Positions 6,881-18,200 of a stretch of 64,000 bases of DNA are shown here, one piece after another (position 1 is the first letter of the stretch; every line of letters starts with the position of its first letter). The position numbers and the translations under genes were made by a program. The notes under the pieces are model-generated. The model was given only the letters and a program-made list of their open reading frames with translations, was not told the origin of the DNA and did not search any database. Origin of the DNA: Elusimicrobiales bacterium (GTDB taxonomy: Bacteria; Elusimicrobiota; Elusimicrobia; Elusimicrobiales; UBA9959); contig JAQTOU010000002.1 of NCBI GenBank assembly GCA_028713125.1, forward strand, positions 665,574-729,573, read 5' to 3'.

Positions 6881-8533
6881 TTAATTCATCTTCATGAATG
6901 AGAGAACTTCCTTGTTGTTCGGGTCAAGTTCCAGAACCTTCTCCCAGTTCTTCTTCGCCACATCCTTCTTTTCCATGGCCCAGTAAGCCGAGCCCATGCG
7001 CGTGAGGGCCGGGATATTTCCCGGCTCCAGCTGGAGCACCCTCTGCAGGGTCCCTATTGCCTGTATGTAGCGGCCTGTCCTGATGAAATCCAGGGCGTCC
7101 TGCAGCAGCTGGTCAATGATCGTTATATCAGGGAGTATCCGCATCCCCGAGGCCGTCTCCGGGAACTCCCGCGCCACAATATTATACAACCTTGTCAGCG
7201 CGGTGTCTTTCGGCCATTTCTGGTGGGCGTAGGTGATATAAAGCACCGAGTCGGTGTTCCTGTCGAGGAAGCGGCTTACCGCCTTCCGGACCAGGTCGTC
7301 CTTGTCCGTCGGCGCCGTCGCGTCGGGGATTATATCCGCGATGGCCGATGCCTTCGCGTACGAGTCCTTGACCTCCTGGTTCTTTATCAGTAGCTCGTCG
7401 GCTTTCTTGAAGTTCCTCTCGGCGTCCTTATAGGCGCCGCGCTTCATGGCGGCCCCGGCCGTCAATATAAGCTGTTCAGCCCTGAGGATATCGCCCTTGG
7501 TAGGCTCGGTCCTGACCGGTTCAGCGGGCGTTCCGTCCCCCCCGCCGCCGGCGCCGCCTTTCCCGTCCTTCCCGTCCATCCTGCTTTCTTTGTTCTTCCT
7601 GTCGGCCATGGGGCCGCGCGCCTCTCCCCAGGCGACGACGACGCCCAGCTGGTGGGAGCCCATGGTCCCGGAAATGCCGCTCAGCGGGTAAACGAAGGAA
7701 TAGTCCACGCGGTAGGCGCCGCCGTTATAGCCGAAGCCGGCCGAGGCCGAGCGGTAGTCGCGTGAGCCGAGGCTGAACCCGCCGCGGGCCTGCACGCGGC
7801 TTTTGAATTTTTCCGTCATCAGGGGAATTTCCGCCCCCGTCTTCAGGCGCAGGTCCGAGCCCGAAATTGCCAGGTCGAAGTCGAGGGTGAAAGCTTCGCG
7901 CTTGCGCGCCAGGGCCAGGCTTATTTTCCTGGACACTTTGTTGGGATATTTTATCCCCAGGTCCGGCTCGTTAGCGTTCTGTATGGAGAGGCCCAGGTCC
8001 ATGGACGGCAGGCTGTAGATGACCCCGAGGTCTATCCCCATGGCCGATTTGCCCGTGGCGCTGGCCAGGACCGGGTTGACCGCGGTATATTCGTCGCTGC
8101 CGTAGGTAACCCCCATCCGGGCCAGCGCGAAGCCTATATATATATTTTCCTTTATCGGGCGGGCGTAGCCCAGCCTCATCCTGGACTCGCTGTAGAGGCT
8201 GTCCAGGCTTAAAGTGTCTATGGCAAAAGCGGCGTTGCCCCAGTATTTGCCGCCGAATACGACCGGGGCGCCGATGGCGAGGCCGCCGCGGGAGAGGGAG
8301 CTGCCGTCGGTCAGGCCCATGAATAACTTTTCCTGGGAGAGCACGGCTTCGTACCGGGTCATCCCGATGATGCCCGCGGGATTGTAAAAAATAGAAGAGA
8401 GGCCCTCGGTCTGGGCGGCGTAGGCCCCGGCCATGGCCGTGGCCCTGGCGCCGGAGTCGACGTCCTCGAAAGCGGCGCCGGCCGGCGCCGCCAGGAGGGC
8501 GGAGAGACATAGAGCTGAAATGATAGTCCTCAT
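6881..8533 (-). CDS. PorV-type outer-membrane protein with C-terminal TPRs
   Basis: About 550 residues from the ATG at 8533, chosen because AGGAAAA lies 4-5 bases upstream and a signal peptide (TIISALCLSALLAAPAGAA) follows directly. Residues ~25-300 carry the PorV/UPF0164 pattern: SGARATAMAGAYAAQ, SSIFYNPAGI, then alternating beta strands ending in HQLGVVVAWGE. A charged Gly-rich linker follows. The last ~200 residues are helical with TPR motifs (AIGTLQRVLQLEPGNIPALT and KKNWEKVLELDPNNKEVLSF). The barrel half would sit in the outer membrane with a periplasmic TPR arm able to bind partners. The gene lies between the surface-protein genes and the rotor/stator genes, so it is a natural candidate for coupling or anchoring them. 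That coupling is inference. Confidence 0.75.
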   Translation of the reverse strand: MRTIISALCLSALLAAPAGAAFEDVDSGARATAMAGAYAAQTEGLSSIFYNPAGIIGMTRYEAVLSQEKLFMGLTDGSSLSRGGLAIGAPVVFGGKYWGNAAFAIDTLSLDSLYSESRMRLGYARPIKENIYIGFALARMGVTYGSDEYTAVNPVLASATGKSAMGIDLGVIYSLPSMDLGLSIQNANEPDLGIKYPNKVSRKISLALARKREAFTLDFDLAISGSDLRLKTGAEIPLMTEKFKSRVQARGGFSLGSRDYRSASAGFGYNGGAYRVDYSFVYPLSGISGTMGSHQLGVVVAWGEARGPMADRKNKESRMDGKDGKGGAGGGGDGTPAEPVRTEPTKGDILRAEQLILTAGAAMKRGAYKDAERNFKKADELLIKNQEVKDSYAKASAIADIIPDATAPTDKDDLVRKAVSRFLDRNTDSVLYITYAHQKWPKDTALTRLYNIVAREFPETASGMRILPDITIIDQLLQDALDFIRTGRYIQAIGTLQRVLQLEPGNIPALTRMGSAYWAMEKKDVAKKNWEKVLELDPNNKEVLSFMKMN

Positions 8534-8562
8534 ACTTTTCCTGTTGCCGCGGTCTAGACAGG

Positions 8563-8913
8563 TCATTTCGCCACCACCACGGTGCCGGTGAGCACCTTGT
8601 CGGAGGCTTCGACCTGGTAAAGATAGACGCCGCCTTTTACGAAAGCGCCGTTCTGGTCCTTGCCGTTCCAGAACATCACGCCGGCGCTCTCGGACTCCAG
8701 GTTCCTGCGGACCAGGATGCCGGAGAGGTCGAAGATGCGGATGGTGACTTCGCCGGCGCCGGGATTGGCGAAGCGGAACCTCACCCGGTTAACGGCCGTA
8801 TCCGGCACATTGGGGCTGAAGATGCGCTGCTCCACCTTGGTAAGGTTGAAGCCTGAAGCCAGCGGCGCGGCCAGCATTGCCGACATTGATAAGGCTGAAA
8901 GGATATTGCTCAT
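8563..8913 (-). CDS. small secreted FlgD-like domain protein, paralogue of the giant protein's tail
   Basis: 116 residues: a signal peptide (ILSALSMSAMLAAPLASG) and then a single FlgD-like Ig domain (RIFSPNVPDTAVNRVRF, GEVTIRIFDLSGILVRRNLE, MFWNGKDQ, GGVYLYQVEASDKVLTGTV). The domain is nearly the same, at protein and DNA level, as the last ~95 residues of the giant protein encoded just upstream; both end TVVVAK. The ATG at 8913 lies 11 bases after the giant stop, so expression is probably coupled. It looks like a C-terminal domain duplicated and fitted with its own signal peptide. It might compete for, or cap, whatever recognises the tail domain. A longer in-frame reading upstream overlaps the giant gene and is not used. 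Confidence 0.75.
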   Translation of the reverse strand: MSNILSALSMSAMLAAPLASGFNLTKVEQRIFSPNVPDTAVNRVRFRFANPGAGEVTIRIFDLSGILVRRNLESESAGVMFWNGKDQNGAFVKGGVYLYQVEASDKVLTGTVVVAK

Positions 8914-9214
8914 AATTTTATCGTTTACTTCGCCACCACCACGGTGCCGGTAATTACCTTGTCCGTAGCCTCGATCTGGTAAATATAGATTCCGCCTCTC
9001 ACCAGCACGCCCGCCTGGTCCTTTCCGTTCCAGAACATTATGTTGGACCCTTCGGACTCCAGGTTCCTGCGCACCAGCGCCCCGGTGATGTCGAAGATCC
9101 TGATCGTGACCTCTCCGCCGCCGGGGTTCTCGAAATAGAACCTGGCGCGGTTGACGAGCGGATCCGGCTCGTCGGGGCTGAAGATGCGCGGGGCGACCTT
9201 GGTGACCGTGAAGA
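8563..9214 (-). repeat. tandem duplication of the FlgD-like tail domain
   Basis: The 3' end of the giant gene (8,925-9,214) and the small gene (8,563-8,850) are direct repeats with an offset of 362 bases. Long near-identical stretches include the bases encoding MFWNGKDQ and the final GTVVVAK. Confidence 0.85.
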
Positions 9215-12200
9215 CGGAGGCGAGCGGGGCGGCCCTGATGGCGAATTGGCCGAGCACGCGGGAATAGGTGTAGATTTCGCCCGTCAGCACGTCTATCTCC
9301 CCGCCCAGCTTGATCCATTCGATGCCGTTGAACCAGTAGATGGCCAGCTGGCCGCTCGCGGCGGAGGCCACGGCGCCGGCCTGGGGATAGGCGATGGTAA
9401 GTTTGACGCCGTTCTTGTTGGAGGCCTTCAGGTTCGAGGCCAGGTCCGCCGAGGCTCCCGAAGAAGTTATGGTGTAGGCGGCCAGGAAAGCCGGGTTGAC
9501 ATCCTTCTTTACTTCCATGGAGAAGTCGGCGGCCCCGACCTTGTCCATGACCTTGCCCGGGATCTTGACCCAGGCGGCCCAGTTATTTTCCTCTTTGCTC
9601 ATGTAGTAGTAATTCGGCACGCGCTCCGGGTCCTCGGCCTTGCTCGGGATCTCGACGATCAGGGTGGCCTGGCCTTCCTGGTTGTCGTCCAGCTTCTTCT
9701 TGACCTTTATAAAGGTGGCCTTGTCCGGGTCGATCTGGGCCGTATAGCCTGTCGTCCCGGTGCTGGCCGCTACCGAGGCGCTGGAGGTGGTCACGCCGCG
9801 CAGCGAGGCGGACTCTTCAATGGTGAAGGTGGCCGTGCCCGAGGATTTAGGCAGGGCGAAAATTACCGTGCTGGAGGTCACTTCGACCTTGAAGATAGGC
9901 TGCTCTATGGGCTTCCTGAAGACCGCCGAGACCGCGGCCGTGGTCAGCGCGGCGTTATAATCCATGTCGCCGATGAACTCCGCGTCGTACGTGAAGGTCC
10001 CGCTCGAGGCGGGCGCGGTGAAAGTCGAGAAGGCGAGGCCATGGACGTTGGAGGTGGAGACGCGCGTCAGGCCCTGGAAGGTTATTTTGACGGCCTTTCC
10101 CTGCACCGGCAGGCCCTTAGAGGTAATAGTGGCCGAAGCCGCGAACACCTCGCCGGTGCCGATGAAGACGTCGTAGCCCACCAGGAAGGTGCTTGAGCCC
10201 TTGGCGGCTATCAGGACGGAGGCGGTATCCGTGTTGCCCGCGTAGAGAGCGTCGCCGGCGAAGCGGGCCGTGTAGGTATAGTTCCCGAGCGCGGCGGGCG
10301 CGGTGAAATTGGTTTCGGCGGAGCCGGTGGAGCTGGTTACCGCGGTCCTGGTTATGGTCGAGACGCCGTCGAAGTATTCGAAGGCTATCGTCTTCCCTGC
10401 CACGTAGGCCAGCGTCAGCTCGTCGCGCAGCACCGCCTTGGCGCGGAAATCCTCGCCGATGAAGGCGGCTACGTCCTGGGCGGTCAGCGTGTCCGGGTAG
10501 CGGAAGGCAGATACGGTAGAAGTGCCGGTGGCGGCGGAATAGACCACGTCGCCGGGGAAAGCCGCCGTGATGATGTAGGTGCCGGAGGAGGCCGGCGCCA
10601 TGAACGTGGAGACGGCCAGGCCCGCGCCGTTGGTGACTCCGGCCGCGGTATAGGTGGCTATCCCGTTAAAGAACTCGAACAGGACGGGCACTTCCGCCAC
10701 CGGGATGTCGGACGCGGTCAGTGTGCCGGAGGCCGTGAACACATGGTTGATGTAAGTAACCGCGCTGTCCACGCGCATCTTGGTTTTTATGGCCCCGGTG
10801 CCGTCGTCGAAGAGCACGACCATAGAAGCGGTCGAAAGGGCGGCCTCGTAAACGGGGTCGCCTTCGGCGAACCTGGCCGTCATCAGGTAGGTTCCGGTAG
10901 AGACGGGAGAGACGAAGGTCACGGTAGCGACGCCCAGCGCCGAGGTCACGGCGCCGCGGGTCTGGGTATAGGTAGAGTCGTGGAGTTCGAATATTATGCC
11001 CTTGCCCGAGACCGCGCTGCCCACGAAGGCGCTGCCGTTCACATTGTCGTAGAACCTGGCCTCGGCGATAAAGGCCTTGTTCGGCGGATTCTGGGCGTCC
11101 CTGGCTATAAGCAGCGAGTCGCGCCGGTAGACGGTAACTATGTTGGAAGTGTCGATCGAGGCGACAAAGAGCGTATCTCCCGTGTAGTCCGCGGAGTAAT
11201 TATAGGTGCCGGTAGAGGGCAGGCTCATAGTGGAGAAGGTCGACGTCGCCTTGCCGACCTCGTTCGTCAGGCCGGAGAAGTTCTGGCCCTCGAAGGAGAA
11301 GTTTATGGGCAGGCCGGGCAGCTGGAGGCCCAGGGAATCCTTGATGACGGCCTCGACCTTGAGGGGCTCGTAGATCTTCAGCGAGATGCCGTCCTTGGCT
11401 TCCAGCTTCGTAAGGTTCAGGGCGATGGTCACGGGCGCTGAAGAGAAGCTGCCTATATAGGTTATCCCGTCCCCGTCCAGGACCGCTTCGTAATAGTAGC
11501 TCCCGGTGGAGACCGGCGAGGCGAAAGTCACCGTGGAGCCGCCGTAGCTGTCGGTCAGCGCGGTCAAAGTGGAGCCGTTGAAGTAGAAGTTAAGGGTCTG
11601 TCCCTCTATCCCGGCCTGGTTCTTTACGTCCAGAAGCCTGGCGGACAGCTCCACCGGCGAGCCCAGCTTGCCGGAGGCAGCGGTGGTGAACAGGATGGTG
11701 GGCCTGGGGCCGACGGTGACGCTGCCCGAGGCGGCGCTGCCGGAATAGTAGGGGTCGCCGTAGAAGGTAGCGGAGTAGGAGTAAACTCCGCTTGAGGCGG
11801 GGGCCGTATAGATCGTTTCGGCGTAGCCCTGCGCGTCGGTCACGCCTATGCCGAAGGTCCCTCCGAAATCGAAGTCCACGCTGAGCCCGGCTATGGGCAG
11901 GTTGGCATTGTCTTTGATCTGTATCCTGGCGGTGAAAGTGCTGTTGGCGGTCAGGTCCGACACGCCGTAGGACAGCATGCTGGTCGGCCTGAGCGTAACG
12001 ATCAGGCTTCCTACCGCGGAGGAGGCGTCGTACGTGTCGTCGCCGGCGAAAGACGCCGTGAAGTTGAAGGTGCCGGAGGAAACGGGAGCGAAGAAAACGG
12101 CGCTGGCCGTTCCTGCGGCAGGGTCGGTGTTGACCGTCACCGTGCTGCCGTTGAAAGCTATGTTGACCTCCCTGCCGCCTATGTTGTCGTACGGGGAAAG

Positions 12201-15200
12201 GGTATTTTTCAAAAGTGCCACGGCGGTGAAAGAGCTGTAGGCCATGGTCGCCGCGGGATAGGTAAGTATGGAGGACGGCCTAAGCTTGACGACGACGGTG
12301 GCGGTGGCGTTGCTGGCGGAGTAGATGGAGTCTCCGTCGAAATAGGCGTTATAGTAGTATGCGCCCGCGGTGGCCGGGGCGGTAAAGGAGGAGGTGACCA
12401 CCCCGGAGTCTCCCCCCGCGTTGGTCATCCCGGACCTGGTAGTGCCCAGGAAGGTGAACCTGACCGTCTTGTCGTCCAGCGTGGTCGCGAGGTAATCGGT
12501 GAGTTTGGCTTTTACGTTGAAATCCGCGAGCGCGACGGTCTCTACGTCGAAGGCCACCATGGAGGTCAGCAGGCCGACCTTGACCATGGCCGTGGCGCTG
12601 CTGGTCGAATAAGTGTAGTTCCCGGTGAACCTGGCCGTATAATAATATACGTCGGGCAGGCCCGGGCCGCTGAAGGCCGCGGTGGCCTTCCCTATCTCGT
12701 TGGTCGTGCCGAATTTGGTGTCGATGACCACGTTATTCCGGTCTTTGAATTTGAACTCGACCTCGGCGTTGGGGACGAAATACCCGGGTTGCTCCTCCCT
12801 GGCCGGATCCAGCACCTGGGCTTCAAGCACGAAAGGTTCTCCCACGTTGGCGTTGGTGTCGCGGGCGACCACCCGGGTATTGCGCGTTACGACGGTGATG
12901 GCCCCGGTGGTGGAGGAGACAGCGTATACCAGGTCACCGTGGAATTCCGCCCCGTAGAAGTAAACCCCCGAGGAAACAGGCGCGTCGAAATGCGTCATAG
13001 CCAGGCCGTTAGAGTCGGTGGTGGCGGAGCTCTGCTGCCCTTCGAAGTTGAAGACGACTTCCTTCCCGGCCACCGCCGTGGAGAACCTTACGTCGGAGAG
13101 CGTGGCGGAGGCCGTAAAGACGTCCAGGGCTATCGCGCCGGCGTCGAGCGCGGCCATGCCGGTGGGGCGCTGCAGGACGGAGACGGTGGCCGTGGAGCTG
13201 GCGGCGGCGTAGGTGGCGTCGCCGGTAAAATTGGCGTCCAGGCGGTAATCGCCGAAAACGCCCGGCGGCGTGTACGGGGCGGTGGCTACGCCCACCGCGC
13301 TGGTCAGCGCCCCGGTCGAGACGCCGTCCAGGACGAAAAGGAGTTCGCGGCCGGCCACGGCGACCCCGGTCGCCAGGTCCTTAATAGAACCAGAAACGAC
13401 GAGGTCCTCGAAAGGATAGGCGTTGGTGTCCGGCGCTGAGACGCCCGCCTGGCGCTGTATGACGGTCACGGAGCCGCTGGAGTAGGAGGCTTCGTAGATC
13501 GCATCGCCGGCGAAATCGGCTTCCACCAGGTAGGTCCCGGAGGATGCCGGGCCCGCGAAGGTGGAAACGGCTATCCCGCCGGCGTCGGTGACCGAGAGGA
13601 AGTTTTCCCCGGAGAACGTGAATCTTAGCTCCCGCCCGTTCACGAAAGCGGCTGGGTCGGTCAGGTCCGAGAGGGTGGCTGTGGAGGTCAGCAGGTCCAT
13701 CGTGCTGATGGCGGCCGGGTCGATCGTTATCGCGGACTGGCGCCGGAGCACCGTCACCGCGGCCGTGGAGGCGCTGGCCTGGTAGCGCGCGTCGCCGGCG
13801 AAGGAGATGTCCAGTCTCGCCGTGCCGCTGGAGGAAGGGGCCATGAAAGTGGAGAAAGCGACGCCGTCGGCGTCTGTAAGGGCGGTGAAGCTGTTGCCCG
13901 AGAAATAGAAGACCAGCGGCTGGCCGGCCGGCTTGGCGGAAATATCAAGCGTGTCGCGCAGGGTGGCCGTGGCCGTGAAGACCTGGCCTGCCCTGGTGGT
14001 TATCGCTCCCGCGCTTATTCCCGAAGGGCGCCTGTCCACGCTGAGTTGTACGGTGGTCCCGGCCGGCAGGTACCTCGAGTCGCCGGAGAAATTTATCGCG
14101 GCGTAGTAGAGGCCGGCGGAAGCGGGCGCGGCGAAGGTCGAGACCGCGACGCCCTCGGCATTGGTCGCGACAGTGAAAGTGCTGCCGGAGAAAACGAAGG
14201 CTATGCCGCGGCCGGCGGCCTTTATTGCGTTGAGCCCGTCGGAAACTGTGACGGTGGCGGTGAAGACTTCGTCGATTATCCCTGAGATGTCGGGCGCGGC
14301 CATGGATACGGGGCGCCTTATCACCGTCAGCGTGGCCGTGGAGGCGGCGGCCGCGTAAGTAGCGTCCCCGGCGAAGGCCGAACTCAGCTGGTAAGCGCCG
14401 GAGGAGGGCGGCGCGGTGAAACCGGCCGCGGCTTTGCCGTCGGCCCCGGTGGGAGCGAAACTGGTGGAGCCGAAAGTGAAGCCTACCGTCCGCGAAGCGA
14501 TAAGCTGGGAGGTGGCCAGGTCGACCAGGGTGGCGGTGGTATAGAAGAGCTCGTCGATGGCCGCGCCGGAGTTATCCTGCATGAGCCTGGCCGGGCGCTG
14601 GGTCACCGAAACCAGCCCGCTCGAGTATGCGGCGTCGTAAAGAGCGTCGCCGGGGAAGCTGGCTTCCAGCAGGTAGGTGCCTGATGAAACGGGGCCCGCA
14701 AAAGTCGAAACGGCCACGCCGGCGACGGTTGACGTGGTAAAGTTAACGCTTGAGAACGAGAAGACCAGCTGACGCCCGCTGATGAGGGCGCCCTGGCTTG
14801 TCCTGTCGGTCAGCGTGCCAGTGGCCGTGAGAACTTCCATGGCCCTGATAGAGGCAGGGTTAAGCGCAATATCGGTCAGGCGCCGCTGCACCGATATCGC
14901 GGCAGAGGAGGAACTTGCCTGGTAGCGGCTGTTGCCGGAGAACGAGATATCCAGCCTGGCCGTGCCGCTGGAGGCGGGAGCCATGAAAGTGGAGACGGCT
15001 ATCCCGTTCGCGTCGGTAAGGGCGGTAAAGCTGCTGCCGGCGAAATAGAAGACCAGCGGCTGGCCGGCCGGCTTGGAGGAAATATTAAGCGTGTCGCGCA
15101 GCGTAGCCGTGGCTGTGAAAACTTTCGCCGTCCAGGCCGTAATTACATCCGGGCTTATCTGAGAGGGGCGCCTGTCCACGGTCAGCTGGACCGTGGTCCC

Positions 15201-18200
15201 GGTAGGCAGGTACCTGGCGTCACCGGCAAAATTGACGGCCGCGTAGTAGACGCCGCTGGAGACAGGCGCGGAGAAGGTGGACACCGCGACGCCGTTGACG
15301 TTGGTCACGGCCGTAAAAGTGCTGCCGGAGAAAACGAAAGCTATCGTGCGGGTTGCCGCCTTCGCGGCGTTCAGTCCGTCGGAAACCGTGACGGTGGCGG
15401 TAAACACTTCGTCTATTATGCCTGAAATATCCGGCGCGGCCATGGAGGCGGGACGCCTGCTGACGACAAGCGATGCCGTGGAAGAGGCGGCCTGGTAGGT
15501 AGCGTCTCCGGCAAAGGCGGAGTTAAGCTGGACGGTGCCGGAGGCGGGCGGCGCGGCGAAGGTGACGGTGGCTTTTCCGTCGGCCCCGGTAACCCCGGAG
15601 GAACTCGAGCCGAAGGTGAAGGCCACTGTCCTTGAGGCGATGACCTGCAGTGTGGCCAGGTCTACAAGAGTGGCCGTGGTCCGGAAAATTTCATCGATAG
15701 CCGCGCCGGAGTTGTCCTGCATCAGCATGGTCTGCCGGGAGACGACCGTTATCGTGCTGTAGACCAGGAGCGGATAATAGGTGGCGCTGCCGGCGAAGAA
15801 GGTGCGTATCTGGTAGGTGCCGGAGGAAACAGGAGCGGTAAAGGTTGAGGCCGCGACGCCGTTGACATTAGTAACGCCGTAGTTCGGGAAGGTGCTTCCC
15901 GCCACCAGGAAGTTGAAAGTCACGGTTTCCCCCTGCACTTTAAGCCCGGGGTTGCGCAGGTCCGAGAGCGTGGTGGTGGCAGTAAAAATATCCAGGGCCT
16001 TTGCGGAGACCGGGTCCGGAGTGAAAACGGCGGTGCGCTTGTTGACCAGCACGGGTATGGTCGTGTTAGTGGAGTCGTAGAGGGCGTCGCCGGCGAAAGA
16101 AACCGGGAGGAGGTAGGCGCCGGACGCCAGGGAGACGGTATAGGCGGTGGAGGACACTCCCAGCCCGTTAGTCGTCGCGGTTTGCGAAGAGCTTTGGAAA
16201 TAGAAGACCAGATCTTTGGCGGGCACCGTGCTGGCCCTGTAATCGGTAAGCGTGGCCGTGGCCGTCAGGACCTCGTTCATGACGACCGTTATCGCCGGGG
16301 CCGTGATCAGGGTCGGGTACCGGAGCATCGTCACGGTCCTGCCGGAGACGCTCGGATTGTAGCTTGCGTCGCCGGCGAAAGAGGCTTGCAGCTGGTAGGG
16401 GCCGGAAGAGAGGTTGGCGGTATAAACCGTGCTGGTGCTCCAGGACCCGCCGGTCGTCGCCGTTACGGTGGAGGCCTGGAACAGGAAAGAGATCAGTTTC
16501 GACTGGAGGTTCCCGGCAGGAAGCGGGTCGACCAGCGTGGCTGTCGGAGTAAAGGAGCTATTAATAATAGAGGCGGCCGGCCCGGTCAGGGTTATGGAGC
16601 AGTCGCGCCGGGCAAGAGTTACGCTGCTTACATAGACCGTGGTCGTGCTGTAAGTGAGGTCCGAGGTACCGTCGGACCAGATGGAAATATTGTAGGTTCC
16701 TGAAGCGGCCGGGGCAGTGAAGTTCACTGCGGCTATGCCGGAGGCGTTAGTCGGGGCGGACAGCGTGCCGCCGCCCTGCAGGGAGAACTTGACGGTGCGG
16801 CCTGAAACGGGCGCGGAGCTGGCGCTGTCCAGGAAAGTGGCGCTGGCGGTGAACACGTCGTAGACCCGGGTGGAGACGAAGACGCCGGTTACGAAGCCGC
16901 TGCGCTTAGCCACGGGGAAGGCGACGCTTGTAGTAGTAGAGGCGTAGGTGGAGTCCCCGGCGAAGGTTCCTGTGAGGGTATAGGCCCCGGCAGTGGCGGT
17001 GGCTTGGTAAGACGCGGTGGCTACTCCTACGCCGTCAGTAACCGCGGAGGTGCTGCCCCAGGCGCTGAAGCTGAAGGTGACCTGCCTGGTGGAAACCTTG
17101 AGTGCGGCATTATTAGGGTCGGTCAGCGTGGCTGTCGTCCTGAACAGGTCCAGAGCCGTGGCCGAAGGGCTGTTGAGCGCTATAGCCGTGAGGCGCTGCT
17201 GCGCCGTAAGAGTGATGGCTACTGTGCTGGAAGAGTATTTGGTGTCCCCGTCGAAATAAACATTGACGAAGTAAGTTCCCGCCGAGGCCGGCGCTGTAAA
17301 GGTAGAGGAGGCCAGGCCGCCTCCGGCCGTGATCTTGGTGAAAGTGCTGCCGGAGAAGACGAAGCGCAGGGACTTTGCGTCCAGGGTCAGGTTGTCCAGG
17401 TCCTTGAGGGTGACGGTGTCAGTGAAGATATCCAGGGCAGGCGAGACGATGTTGCCCGCGGACACGAGGCTGGTGGGGCGCATATTCACGGTCAGCGGGA
17501 TCACCGTGGAAGTGGAGATATATTTATAGCTCCCGGCGAAAGATACCGCGACGGGCCAACTGCCGGTGGAAACGCTGGCGGTGAAAGTGACGGTGGCCAC
17601 GCCCAGCGAGTTGGTAACGGCGGTATGCGTGACGCCGTTGAATAGGAAAGAAATGGTCTCAGTAGCGAGATAGACACTTCCCATATCCTTTCCCGGCTGG
17701 AAGTCCGCGTCCCTGAAAGTGGCCGTTGCTATGAAGTCCCTGTCTGCTATGGCGGAAGTAGCCGCGGTGGAAAGGTAGGTCAGGCGCATGCCGGCCGTTA
17801 CTGTGGCGGAGGAAGGAGGGCTGGCCGAGTAGGACGCATCGCCCGCGAAATTGGCGTCGATCCTGTTTGGGCCGGTCGAAAGAGTTACGGTAAAGGTAGC
17901 TACCGCGACGCCAAGCAGGCCGCCGGTACCGGTCTTCGCGCTGAAGTTCTTTCCCTCGAATGTGAAGACGACGTCCTTATCTCCGAGCAGGGTAGTGTCG
18001 TTCCTAAGCGTGGCCGTGGCGGTGAAGACCCTGCCTATCATTGCCGCGGCGTCGGCCAGCGAAAGCTGGCTGGCGCGCGGCAGCACGATGACGGTGGCGG
18101 TGGAGGCCGGGCTGGGCGCGTAAGTTGCGTCGCCGGCGTACCAGGCTTCCACTTTGTAAGTCCCGGAGGATGAGGGCGCCGTCAGGCTCGTCCGGTACGC

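Noticed and set aside
1..9220. A type IX secretion system
   Set aside because: PorV-like proteins and FlgD-like tails are present, but no GldK/L/M/N, SprA or PorU-like gene is seen in the window.
8914..9318. N-terminal extension of the small FlgD-like protein into the giant gene
   Set aside because: The extension is an alternative frame of the giant gene with Arg-rich, non-natural composition; the ATG at 8,913 with a signal peptide is far better.
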